Shown: positions 36,677-47,175 of the stretch, one piece after another
How the letters are laid out: each line of letters opens with the position of its first letter
Numbering within the stretch: the stretch's first letter is position 1
From: Pegoplata infirma
Lineage: Eukaryota; Arthropoda; Insecta; Diptera; Anthomyiidae
Assembly (NCBI GenBank): GCA_963921195.1
Contig: OY992536.1
Location: 94,531,007 to 94,595,006, forward strand
Length of the DNA stretch: 64,000 nt
Direction of reading: 5' to 3'
The notes under the pieces: generated by a model
Database searches by the model: none
Told to the model about the DNA's origin: nothing
Seen by the model: only the letters and a program-made list of their open reading frames with translations
Program-made: the position numbers and the translations under genes

Positions 36677-37127
36677 GTTATATATGGTTTGAATTGAGAA
36701 AGGTGTGAAAGAAAAATTTATTTTTCTAAAAATTTAAGACATCCTGGTTCGTTTTTTACTAGTTTCATATAATCCAGTTATTATAATCATCAGAACAACC
36801 ACACAAGAATTGAAAAACCATGATTTAGTTGATACTTGCTTAACAGCCAACTTAGCGTATCGGTCTAGAGTGATCGTACCTAAGAGGCAGTTAATAGCAA
36901 AAACATTACAGATCATGGGTTCAATCCCTGGCGGCTGCGATCTGTTAATAATTTTCACATATAGAATAAAATTGACTATTAACTGAATAAATTTGACATT
37001 AAAAGTTTTTCTGATGATTATAATAACTGGATTATATGAAACTAGTAAAAAACGAACCAGGATGTCTTAAAATTTTAGAAAAATAAATTTTTCTTTCACA
37101 CCTTTCTCAATTCAAACCATATATAAC
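36677..37127. mobile_element. foldback element with near-perfect ~118-bp arms
   Basis: 36677-36795 and 37009-37127 are reverse complements with only a few differences (GTTATATATGGTTTGAATTG at one end, CAATTCAAACCATATATAAC at the other; TAGTTTCATATAATCCAG inside). The loop of about 210 bp contains a tRNA-like stretch. TTAAT occurs just outside both ends and may belong to a target duplication. Diverged relatives of the arm occur near 50745 and 58100. Confidence 0.8.
36851..36940 (+). ncRNA. tRNA-like (pol III A/B-box-like) stretch inside the foldback loop
   Basis: TTAGCGTATCGG (36852-36863) resembles an A box, and GGTTCAATCC (36918-36927) resembles a B box, followed by CTGGCGGCTGCGA. Their spacing is wider than in a standard tRNA and I cannot fold a complete cloverleaf, so a SINE head or a decayed tRNA copy captured by the foldback is more likely than a functional tRNA. 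Confidence 0.4.
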
Positions 37128-37189
37128 TTAATATTTTTATTTTGAAACGTTATATTCTTATTTTTTATTAGGCATTATTATTTTTGTAG

Positions 37190-38600
37190 GCATTTTATGT
37201 CAAGTGTAATTTTACACATCTTTTGTGTAGTTTTATTAATTAAAAAGTTTGAGTAAAAGCACACTTACTTTAAGCATGACATCGTATTCATTCTTGTAAT
37301 TCACATATTACAAAAATACGAAATTGTTAGATATTTTTAGCTATTTATAACAGTGTAAATTCACACATTTTTTTATTATATTTAGTGTATTCAAAAGGTT
37401 ATAAAAACTAAAATTCAATTATTTTTTTAAACGTTTTATTCTTTTATTTTTGTAGATATTTTAAGACAGTTGTAATTTTACACATAATTTTACATAATTT
37501 TTAGGTCTTTTTAGTACAATCAAATGTTTGTAAAAACTTAGTAGTAATAGAGTAGTTTTGTAAAAAACACTAATATTCTGTAACCAACATGTAAGTTAAT
37601 ATGAATCTGTATTTATTCTGCAAATTTTTAGAAAAGGGTAATTTTACACATTTTTTGTTTTTGTATTATTGACTTCAATATTTAAAGTAAAACGCAAATA
37701 TATTTGAAAATTTATATTTACTTATAATACAATATGTATTAAAAAAAAAACTCATGACATACCTTTTTTTAGCTGTTCTTAAATTAAGTGTAATTTTACA
37801 ACAACTGTGTATTAATTTCAATCAATTGTTTTTTAGAGACTTGAAAAACATGCATCAGACGTTAACGCGTTGCAGATGAAAAAATATGGTTTTCATAAGG
37901 ATTTTCTGTCGACTTAAAAAACATGCATCATACATTAACGCATTGCAGATGAAAAAATATGGTTTTTATAAGGATTTTCTGTCGATTCTATTAAATTCCT
38001 ATCAATAAAAAGTTCAAGTTGAAAAATAAAGCTTAAAAAGTGGGGCCGCTAAATAGCGGTACCGAGCATTAGAGGGTTAAGTCATTCCTTTAACAATAAG
38101 TTTTAAAAATGTGTATTTTTACACGTTTTTGTGTATTAAGTAAAATGAAAACTAATTTTTAGCATCAAATCGTATTTAATTTTGCTTTTAAAAACAAAAA
38201 ACATCAAGACCGACATGCTTTTATATTTTTAGTTTTACACAAATTTAAGGGTAATCCTTAATCACGTCTTTATGAAAAGGTAGATAAGATAATTTTATAA
38301 AAAAAAATATGTTTTCCTGTAACAACACTTTAACTTACTTTATTTATATCATTTAGTTTTTCTAGATATTTTAATAAAACTGTAATTTTACTCATAATTG
38401 CGTATTATTATTTGAAAAATGAATTCGTATAAACACACTTTTTTAAAGTAAACCTCATATTGAATTATCAACTATACTGTTTGTCATAAAGTCTCGCATT
38501 AAAACAAAATGTAAGACTTTTAAAGCATTTATCATACTGTGTAATTTTACACTTTTTTTATACGTTTTGTTTATAAAATAAAATGTTTATGCATAATTTG
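37190..38600. repeat. sparse TTACACA-type repeats
   Basis: GTGTAATTTTACACATYTTTT recurs near 37205, 37470, 37640, 37790, 38115, 38385 and 38540, separated by diverged AT-rich DNA. Interrupted by the short duplication at 37839. Confidence 0.55.
37839..37984. repeat. ~72-bp direct duplication with adjacent hairpin
   Basis: GACTTGAAAAACATGCATCA ... GATTTTCTGTC occurs at 37839-37911 and again at 37911-37984 with few changes (GTTAACGCGTTGCAG versus ATTAACGCATTGCAG). About 55 bp further, CCGCTAAATAGCGG (38045-38058) is a 5-bp stem hairpin in locally GC-rich sequence. Confidence 0.75.
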
Positions 38601-38999
38601 TTCTAGCAGGGATTTGAATAGAAAATTTCATTTTAATTTCAATTAAGGTTTTCTTAAGCATCTGAAATAGAAGTTTATTTTTACTCAAATTGTGCGTATT
38701 TTATAAGACTGTTTTAATACCCTCCACCTTGTGAAATTTACAATAAAATTTACTTTTTCCCAAATTTCGGTAAAATTGAAGAAATATTATCGATTTATTG
38801 ATTAATAGCTTCTAAGGCGATAATAAAATTAAAAACCCGATGTACCTGGAATTGATACCTATAATTTAATTACCTTTATTTAAAACAAAATGTTTAATCC
38901 ACTGATTTGTTCCGGAAATATTTTCATTTAAGTAAAATCACTTTTTTAAAGTTGAAAGTTTGAGAAGTTAGCAATATCTCGAAAAATTTTCAGATTAAA

Positions 39000-39480
39000 C
39001 GCAAGATTTTACATGTAAAATTAATGCAAAATGTCTTGGATCGCAATTTTTTAATTTGTACGCTAGTAATATTAATCAGAGATCGATTCTAAGACATTCT
39101 ACCGACGTCCATCTGTTGAAATAGCGATCTGGGCCAAAATATTACACAGATATGACTGAGACTTAACATATTTATTTGTTGTTGTTCTGAGAAGTTTGGT
39201 ATTGCATTTGAGCGATATCGGTTCAGCGGTTCAAAACTTATGAACGAAAAATTAAGGACTTGTCGAAATTTTTAGTACATTCCACATAACCTAAAAATAC
39301 AAAATGCTTTAATTCGGCTGCTGGTGAACATATGGGAACAGAAGTGGATACCAGATTAAACAAGTACAAACATATTTTTTACACAAAAATTTGTTTTCGC
39401 GGAATTTATTTTTTCACCAAAAATTTTATTTTTTTCGCGGATTTTTTTTTTTTTAAACATTTTAACAAAAAATTTAAAAA
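39000..39480 (+). mobile_element. decayed mini-me-like element
   Basis: GATCGATTCTAAGACATTC near 39080 followed by a single degenerate GTCC-type word, then TTTGGTATTGCATTTGAGCG and GGTTCAAAACTTATGAACG, which align with the body of the copies at 135 and 58311. The microsatellite is nearly lost. Confidence 0.55.
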
Positions 39481-40260
39481 ATAATATTTTTTACATTGCA
39501 TCAGAATGACAAAATTTATTGTTTTTTGTTTAAATTAGTATTTTTTTTTTACTTTTACTGTTTACAAACAAATTTGGTTTTAACAAAATTTATAGATTTG
39601 TAAATTTATATAATTTTTGTGTATTTCATGGAATTTTTGAAGAAGTGTTTTTTTTAACTTTTTATCTAAAATTTTACCAATTTTAAACTTTTTCTGTAAG
39701 TTCCAATTTTTAAGTCAAAATCTTTAGTAGTAATATTACACATTGTAAGTAAAGAATTACACAGTTGCACCACTATAGTAAATTTACATTTTTGTTATTT
39801 TTTTTTTTTATTTCCCAATTTAAAATTTTTTTGTTTAAATTTTAAAGAATTTTTGTTTAAAATGAAGTAAGTAGATTTACATAATTTTTGTGTATTTGAT
39901 GGAATTGAACTAGTGACTTTTTGAACATTTTCTTTAAAATATCCCAATTTTACACTAATTTCTTTAAATTTTAAACAGTTTTAAGGTCAACATCTGTAGT
40001 AGTTATATTACACATTTAAAGTGTAAAATTACACAATTACACTAAAGTAGTCATTTTACATTTTTTCTTCAGTTTCCAAATTTAACCATTTTTTGTTAAA
40101 ATTTTAAACAATTTTTGTTTAAATTTAAGGTAGTAATTTTACACATTTTACATATTTTAACACTTTTTTCTATAATTTCACTACTTTTTTTTAAAAAACT
40201 AACATAACAGTTTTTTCTTAATATTCCTATTCCCTTTTGTCTATAAATCACTTCATATTT
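39480..40260. repeat. ~290-bp duplicated block with TTACACA words
   Basis: TTTACATAATTTTTGTGTAT followed by TTGATGGAATTG recurs at about 39605 and 39880, with TAGTAGTAATATTACACATT-like text after each (39728, 40005). Two units and part of a third. Confidence 0.65.
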
Positions 40261-40264
40261 AAAT

Positions 40265-41270
40265 CATTGTTTTCAGATTCATTGAATTGTAAAAAAATTT
40301 AGCTGGAAATTTTTTAGCTGTTTTTCATATTTGCCTACTTTAGCAATTTATGTTCTGCATATTTTTGGGTTATTCTCTACACGATATTATCACGATTTTT
40401 CCTATTGTTCATAGTGTGACATACTAAAAAAATGTTGTATTGAGGTCCAAAATATAAATTGTTTTTGGGTTATTTTTTACATGCTTCTTTTATAGCTTTT
40501 ACTGCATTACGGCCAAGTATAAAAAACATAAAAACTAGTGCTTGGGCTTTAAGGAGTAGAGGATTAAAGCAGTAGAAGGGGAAGGGGAAGGGTGAGGTAG
40601 GGGTCCACACTAAGGGTAATAACAGCAGCAGGCTTGCTAAAAAAAATCTGCATGTGAATTAATAAATCATATCAACAAACAAAAGAGCTTTGACATGTAT
40701 TATGTTTGTTGTTGGTTATGTTGACACTTTCCCTTTTTACAGTTTATTTTTGTCAAAGAAAGGACATGGTTATAGAAGGGGGTTGTAAAAGGATGTTTCT
40801 GTGTGTGTGTTTTTTAAGGAGGACAGCAAATTTGTGGTCACTGTTACCGACAACAGTTTATGATCTTTATGTTTTTTATTTTACAACAGGGTGAAAGGAA
40901 GGATGAAAAATTATTTTAAAATGCTGGTTGAAGTTTCTTTCATTTTAAATTTAAATTCTTTAGTTTTGAAAAAAAAATTATTTCAAAATGTTTTGTTATT
41001 ATTTCTCATTTGTCAATAGTTTCTTTACACATTTTTACATGTAAATTTTTTAAATTATTCTTTTTGTTACAAAATTCCTTGTACTCGTTTGAAAAATTCT
41101 TTTTGATTTAGAGTTTATACTTTGTTTTACAAACGTTTGAAATATTTTCTTTTACATGATAATTTTTTACATGGAAATATTTTACATAAAACTTTTATTT
41201 TGATAGTATTTTTGTATAAAAAGTCATCTTTGTAGTATTATTTTTTATTTTTTTGTATAATATTTAAGAA
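40265..41270. other. no gene recognised
   Basis: One purine-rich tract (GAAGGGGAAGGGGAAGGGTG near 40577-40597) stands out against the AT-rich background. The 62-residue open frame at 40706-40894 has no recognisable features. Confidence 0.5.
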
Positions 41271-41273
41271 TTT

Positions 41274-43611
41274 TGATAAAGTTTTTTCTATAGAAAACCT
41301 TATCGGATAAAATTTTTTTCCATAGAAAATTTTATCGGATAAAGTTTTTTCTAAAGAAAACTTTATCGGATAAAGTTTTTCTAAAGAAAACTTTATCGGA
41401 TAATGTTTTTTCTATAGAAAACTTTATCGGATAATTTTTTTTATAGAAAACTTGATCGAATAAAATTTTTTTCTATTGAAAACTTTATCGGATAAAGTTT
41501 TTTCTATAGAAAACTTTATCGGATAAAGTTTTTTCTATTAAAAAATTTATCGGATTAAGTTTTTTCTATAGAAAACTTTATCGGATAAAGTTTTTCCCAT
41601 AGAAAATTTTATCGATAAAGTATTTTTATAGAAAAACTTTATCGATAAAGTTTTTCTATAGAAAATTTGATCGATAAAGTTTTTTTTCTATAGAGAACTT
41701 TATCGGATAAAGTTTTTGCTATAAAAAACTTTATCGGATAAAGTTTTTTCTATAGAAAACTTTATCGGATAAAGTTTTTTCTATAGAAAACTTTATCGGA
41801 TAAAGTTTTTTCTATAGAAAACTTTATCGGATAAAGTTTTTTTCTATAGAAAACATTATCGGATAAAGTTACTTCTATAGAAAACTTTTTCGTATAAAGT
41901 TATTTCTATAGAAAACTTTATCGGATAAAGTTATTTCTATAGAAAACTTTATCGGATAAAGTTATTTCTACAGAAAACTTTAATGGATGAAGTTGTTTCT
42001 ATAAACTAATTTATCGGATAAAATGTTTTTTATAGAAAACTTTATCGGATAAAATATTTCTATAGAAAACTTTATCGGATAAAGTTTTTTCTATGGAAAA
42101 CTTTATCGAATAAAGTTTTTTCTATAGAAAACTTTGTCGGATAAAGTTTTTTCTATAGAAAACTTTACTGGATTTAGTTTTTTCTGTAGAAAACTTTATC
42201 GGATAAAGTTTTTTCTATAGAAAACTTTGTTGGATAAAGTTTTTTCTGTAGAAAACTTTATCGGATAAAGTTTTTTCTATACTAAACATCATTAAATAAA
42301 GTTTTTTCAATAGAAAAATTTATCGGATAAAGTTTTTTTTCTATAGAAAACTTTATCGGATAATTTTTTTTATAGAAAACTTGATCGAATAAAATTTTTT
42401 CTATTGAAAACTTTATCGGATAAAGTTTTTTCTATAGAAAACTTTATCGGATAAAGTTTTTTCTATAAAAAAATTTATCGGATTAAGTTTTTTCTATAGA
42501 AAACTTTATCGGATAAAGTTTTTCCCATAGAAAATTTTATCGATAAAGTATTTTTATAGAAAAACTTTATCGATAAAGTTTTTCTATAGAAAATTTGATC
42601 GATAAAGTTTTTTTCTATAGAAAACTTTATCGGATAAAGTTTTTTCTACAAAAAACTTTATCGGATAAAGTTTTTTCTATAGAAAACTTTATCGGATAAA
42701 GTTTTTTCTATAGAAAACTTTATCGGATAAAGTTTTTTTCTATAGAAAACCTTATCGGATAAAGTTACTTCTATAGAAAACTTTTTCGTATAAAGTTATT
42801 TCTATAGAAAACTTTATCGGATAAAGTTATTTCTACAGAAAACTTTAATGGATGAAGTTGTTTCTATAAACTAATTTATCGGATAAAATGTTTTTTATAG
42901 AAAACTTTATCGGATAAAATATTTCCATAGAAAACATTATCGGATAAAGTTTTTTCTATGGAAAACTTTATCGGATAAAGTTTTTTTAAAGAAAACTTTA
43001 TCGGATAAAGTTTTTTCTATAGAAAACTTTATCGGATAAAGTTTTTTCTATAGAAAACTTCATTGGATAAAGTTTTTTCTATGGAAAACTTTATCGGATA
43101 AAGTTTTTTAATAGAAAACTTTATCGGATAAAGTTTTTTCTACAGAAAACATTGTCGGTTAAAGTTTTTTTAATAGAAAACTTTATCGGATAAAGTTTTT
43201 TCTATAGAAAACTTTATCGGATAAAGTTTTTTTTTATAGAAATCATTATCGGATAAAGTTTTTTCTATTTATTTTATCGGATAAATTTTTCTCCATAGAA
43301 AACTTTATCGAAAAAAGTTTTTTCTATTAAAAACTTTATCGGATAAAGTTTTTTCTATAGAAAACTTTATCGGATAAAGTTTTTTCTATTGGAAAGTTTA
43401 TCGTATAAACTTTTTTCTATAGAAAACTTTATCGGATAAAGTTTTTTCTACAGAAAACTTATGGGATAAAGTTTTTTCTACAGAAAACTTTATCGGATAA
43501 AGTTTTTTTCTACAGAAAACTTTATCGGATAAAGTTTTTTTCTACAGAAAACTTTATCGGATAAAGTTTTTTCAATAGAAAACTTTATCGGATAAAGTTT
43601 TTTTCATAGAA
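41274..43611. repeat. 31-bp bipalindromic satellite, CTTTATC type
   Basis: Tandem array with consensus GGATAAAGTTTTTTCTATAG followed by AAAACTTTATC. Length divided by period suggests about 75 units. Each unit joins the palindrome TTTTCTATAGAAAA to CTTTATCGGATAAAG, itself palindromic except for the central base pair. It begins and ends abruptly in unrelated AT-rich DNA. Unit length is nearly constant, and most variants are single substitutions or changes in T-run length. Confidence 0.95.
41420..42960. repeat. ~0.9-kb higher-order duplication inside the 31-bp satellite
   Basis: A series of rare variants appears twice in the same order: CTTGATCGAATAAAAT at 41451 and 42380, TTCCCATAGAAAATTTTATC at about 41586 and 42524, and TAATGGATGAAGTTGTTTC at 41981 and 42846. 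The offset falls from about 929 to 865 bp, equal to a loss of about two 31-bp units in the second copy. Confidence 0.85.
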
Positions 43612-43614
43612 AAT

Positions 43615-44930
43615 TCTTATTAATCCAATAATTCCTCCATTTTTGTGAAATATAATCGCATCGAAATCTCTTTATCTAAAAATTTTATTTTTTAATCACG
43701 AAATTTAATTATTCCAATATTAAGAATTTTTCAAAATATTCAATTCTATAACAACTTTTCAATCATCTACATATTTGAGTATCATTCAAGTTAAATCGTA
43801 CAGCAAAAAAACACTATATACGGCCATTGCCTCTTAAAATATATGTAAATTTTAAACATGTTCTCGTCATCAAATAAGGAACTTCTTATATATACTACAA
43901 TATATTCATCCAGCCAGTTGATGAAAAGCCAACAAGCAGCATTCCTCGATAGTCCCAAACAAGAAAATGCAAAAAAAAAACGTACTTTAAATATTCATAG
44001 GAAAAATCCATTTCCCATGAACGTATGAATGTTTTTGAAGTTGGTCACTATTCGGTTTTTTTTTACTCTTTTTTTTGCTGGTATTAACATTGTTGAGTAT
44101 GTGTTGAGTTTTAAAGCAATTCACATACATTCTCATAACGAATAGAGTGGAATGGAAGAAACAAGAAACAAATTTTTGAATGTAACAAGAATAATTTAAT
44201 TTAAAAATTTACTTTATTTCATTTGTAGGTACTTTTTAAAAAGATTACTAAAATTAGGTGTTTTTTGAGTAATTTTAAGCAAAAATTGTTTAAAAAGAAA
44301 ATATTTATATTTTTAGCGGTTTTAATAAAAGCAATAACTCAGGGAGTAGGTGTTGATCTTTTTTTTTATTTCTGGATCCTAAACAAAAATATATTTTTCC
44401 ACATATTTTGTTTAAAATTACACTTTTAATTCTATATCCACCAAAACCTTTAAAAAAAATTAAAAAAAAACATGTCTTCCTTATTTTTTCATTTCTCGCC
44501 TTCTCTAATACTCACCCATTCCAAATACATTGAACAGGAGTATGTGTACATGTGTTAGTTTGTAGACACATACAAAAACACATACTTATGGCACACTTGA
44601 AAATATCATTTGCAGTGCGTGCTTGAAAATATTTTAAAGGGTTTAAACCATTCTCGTATTTCTTTTTTGTACGTTTTTTTTTTGTATTTTGGTGAATTCT
44701 TTTTTTTCGCCATACTACGGGGGATTTTATTTTTCATTTGTGATATGTTGTTTGTCTGTGTGTGAAATTTTAAATGTTTATTTGTATTTTAAACGTATCG
44801 CCCTGTTTTCACTCACTCCTCATAATTCACATAAGTTAACCCTTTTAAGAGTACTCTAATTATTACATATCAAAACAGCAAAAATTGTAAAATTATTTCA
44901 ATTAGCTTTCTGACTTCAAAAAAATAACAG
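43615..44930. other. AT-rich DNA, no gene recognised
   Basis: No repeats, motifs or plausible exons seen. Ends where the third tRNA-Lys-motif array begins. Confidence 0.5.
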
Positions 44931-45984
44931 TTCAGCGGGTTTTTTTTTTTTGGCGCCCAACGTGGGGCAACAGTCGGATAATGAAGCATTTACTTATTGT
45001 AACGTTAATTCTTATTTACAAAATTTGGGTTAATAACTACACAAGCAAAAATTGATGACTGTTTTAAAAAAAGCGTTCCAAAAGTACTATAACATAAAAG
45101 AAATCACTCTGAAAATTCCCTTTTCAAAAAGCGTTTGAGATATTTGATTTACAAAATATATGATTGTTCCAAAACGTAAAAGTTTGTAAAGCATTTTGAA
45201 AGTCCTCATAAAGCAAAATTTATGATTGTTGGAAAAATTAAATGGTTTCAAATCTATACTTTCAATTTGCAAATTTGTGTAAAATTCTTTCAATTAGTTT
45301 TCTGACTCAAAAAAAGGAACTTTGATCGATTTTAAGGTTTCGCCTGTAACACCTAGAATCCAAAAAGTGTTTTATTTAATCCTGCATAAAAAGACATAAC
45401 CTTCAAAACAAAGTTGTTTTATTGGCGCCCAACGTGGGGCCAGGGTTTAAAATGAAGAAACTTATGCTTGACTTATTTTACTGTTAATTTTTATTTAAAT
45501 ATGTTTTAAGTTCTCTGTTTTTCTTCAATTTTGTATGAAATAATACCATTATGTATCTCGATTACTTTAACAATTTCAAATGTTTCAATGGCTGATTTTT
45601 GTATCTAGAATATCGTGTAAAATTATTTCAATTAGCTTTATGACTCCAAATGAGGAACTTTATCGATCCTGAGGTTTCGTCTGAAAAACATCGTGTCCAA
45701 AAAGTGTCTTTTTTTATTAAAACACAATCATCCTAAAAGGTTGATTTTTTTTTGGCGCCCAACGTAGGGCCAACGTGTAAATTTTTTTCAATAAGGTTTT
45801 TGACTTCAAGGAATAAATCTTGAGATTTCGACGTCAAGTTCAAGCCCGAATGGAAGAATACAACCATAGACACAATGTTGTTTTATTGGCGTCCAACGTG
45901 GGACGGGAGGAAAAAAACTGAGTAGCTTCTATTTACTCATTTTATTACCTACCAATTAATTTTCCATTAAATTAGAAGAAAAAC

Positions 45985-46801
45985 ATGTAAGAAAGTTATA
46001 GTCGGTCAAGACCGACCATATAATACCCTACACTAGTGTTTTCCGAAAAATGGGTCCCAAGTCCAAACATGGACCGATTGGATCTATCTTTTGTTAGATC
46101 TTTAATTAGTGTAGAAAACACACACAGACAAAATTTTAGTGGAATTGGCTTATTTTTGTTTCCAATAGACCGATTTAACTTAATATCGGTCGAAATTTTT
46201 ATAAAGGGGACCAAGTCCAAAAATGATCTGAATATATTCAGGTAAAAGTAAGTTACCAAAGCACACCTTTAGCACCTAAAACGAAAATTTGAATCAAATA
46301 TTTCCAACTTTCATGAATTTTGAGAGATTTATGTGAATATCGGGAGGGTGGTTTGTATGGGGACTAAAAGAGGAACTGGTCCGATTCCTTTTAAATTGGA
46401 AATGATAATTTATGAATACAAAAAACGATTACCTACCAAATTTTGAAAGGGTACCTGTTATAATACGCTAATAAGAGTCACTTGAGTCAAATTAAAGGGG
46501 ACGTTTATATGGGGCTAGGTCTAAACATTTACCGATTTTTCCCAATTTCAATAGGCTTCGTCCTTGGGGCAAAAGAAGATTAAGTTTCAAATTTCAGCCA
46601 AATCGGTTGATAATTGCGACGTGTTTCGTGTTTAACACGTTTACATGGACTGACAGACAGACAGACGGACGGACGGACAAAAAGTTATTCTGAGTTGATC
46701 GGTATACTTAAAGGTGGGTCTAGGACCAATATTTCGAGTAGTTACAAACATCAGCACAAACTCATTATACCCTGTACCACAGAGTGGTGTAGGGTATAAA
46801 A
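45985..46801 (-). mobile_element. Helitron/mini-me-like element, subfamily 2, copy 1
   Basis: On the minus strand it starts TATACCCTACACCACTCTGT, carries GTCC/GTCT repeats (complement at 46653-46678), and ends with the perfect hairpin GTCGGTCTTGACCGAC followed by TATAACTTTCTTACATGTT. The same termini occur at 53856-54655 and 60563-61370. The hairpin just inside the 3' end and lack of terminal inverted repeats resemble Helitron-type ends. Open frames on both strands belong to the repeat. Confidence 0.8.
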
Positions 46802-46985
46802 ATTTAGAGTTTAAACACACAGAAGATAAGAAGATGCAGAAAATTTGGTGATTAATGAAAGTGAACCGCGGAGTAGAGCAAATTATATTTTAAAATTATT
46901 TCAATTAGCTTTTTGGTTCCAAAGAATTACCCTTATCGATCTCTTTTGTCGGTAAAACATGGTGTCCAAAAAGTGCATTATTTTA

Positions 46986-47175
46986 TTTTTTTATTTTATT
47001 TTATTAAGAATTACCATATAATTACAAATCATATACTAATTTTACCTAACCGAGAACTGGTTACAATGACCTTCGTCTCGTTGTAGCGAAACAGACCAAG
47101 GCCTCTGGTGGGAATCGAACCCACGACCCCCAGACTCATAGGCTAGCACGCTACCAACTAGCCTACTGGGGCGCC
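46986..47175 (-). mobile_element. tRNA-derived SINE with 12-bp target duplication
   Basis: On the minus strand: a tRNA-like head beginning near GCCCCAGTAGGCTAGTTGG, with an A-box region (complement of 47149-47163) and a perfect B box GGTTCGATTCC (complement of 47110-47120) inside a 5-bp T stem GTGGG/CCCAC. A short body and a (TAAAA)n tail at 46986-47012 follow. TGCATTATTTTA flanks it at 46974-46985 and 47176-47187. The acceptor-stem halves pair at five of seven positions. This is the signature of LINE-mobilised insertion; the partner LINE is not in the window. Confidence 0.9.

Noticed and set aside
37839..38058. Riboswitch or structured RNA at the GC-rich hairpin
   Set aside because: A 5-bp stem beside a direct duplication is too little evidence, and the context is repeat DNA.
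40577..40600. Purine-rich tract as a polypurine tract of a retroelement
   Set aside because: No LTR end or retroelement sequence adjoins it.
41274..43611. CTATAG palindromes as promoter elements
   Set aside because: They repeat every 31 bp in a satellite; nothing links them to transcription start sites.
44951..45440. LTR retrotransposon starting at the perfect primer-binding motifs
   Set aside because: No paired long terminal repeats, polypurine tract, gag or pol-like frame found on either side; motifs recur every few hundred bases instead.
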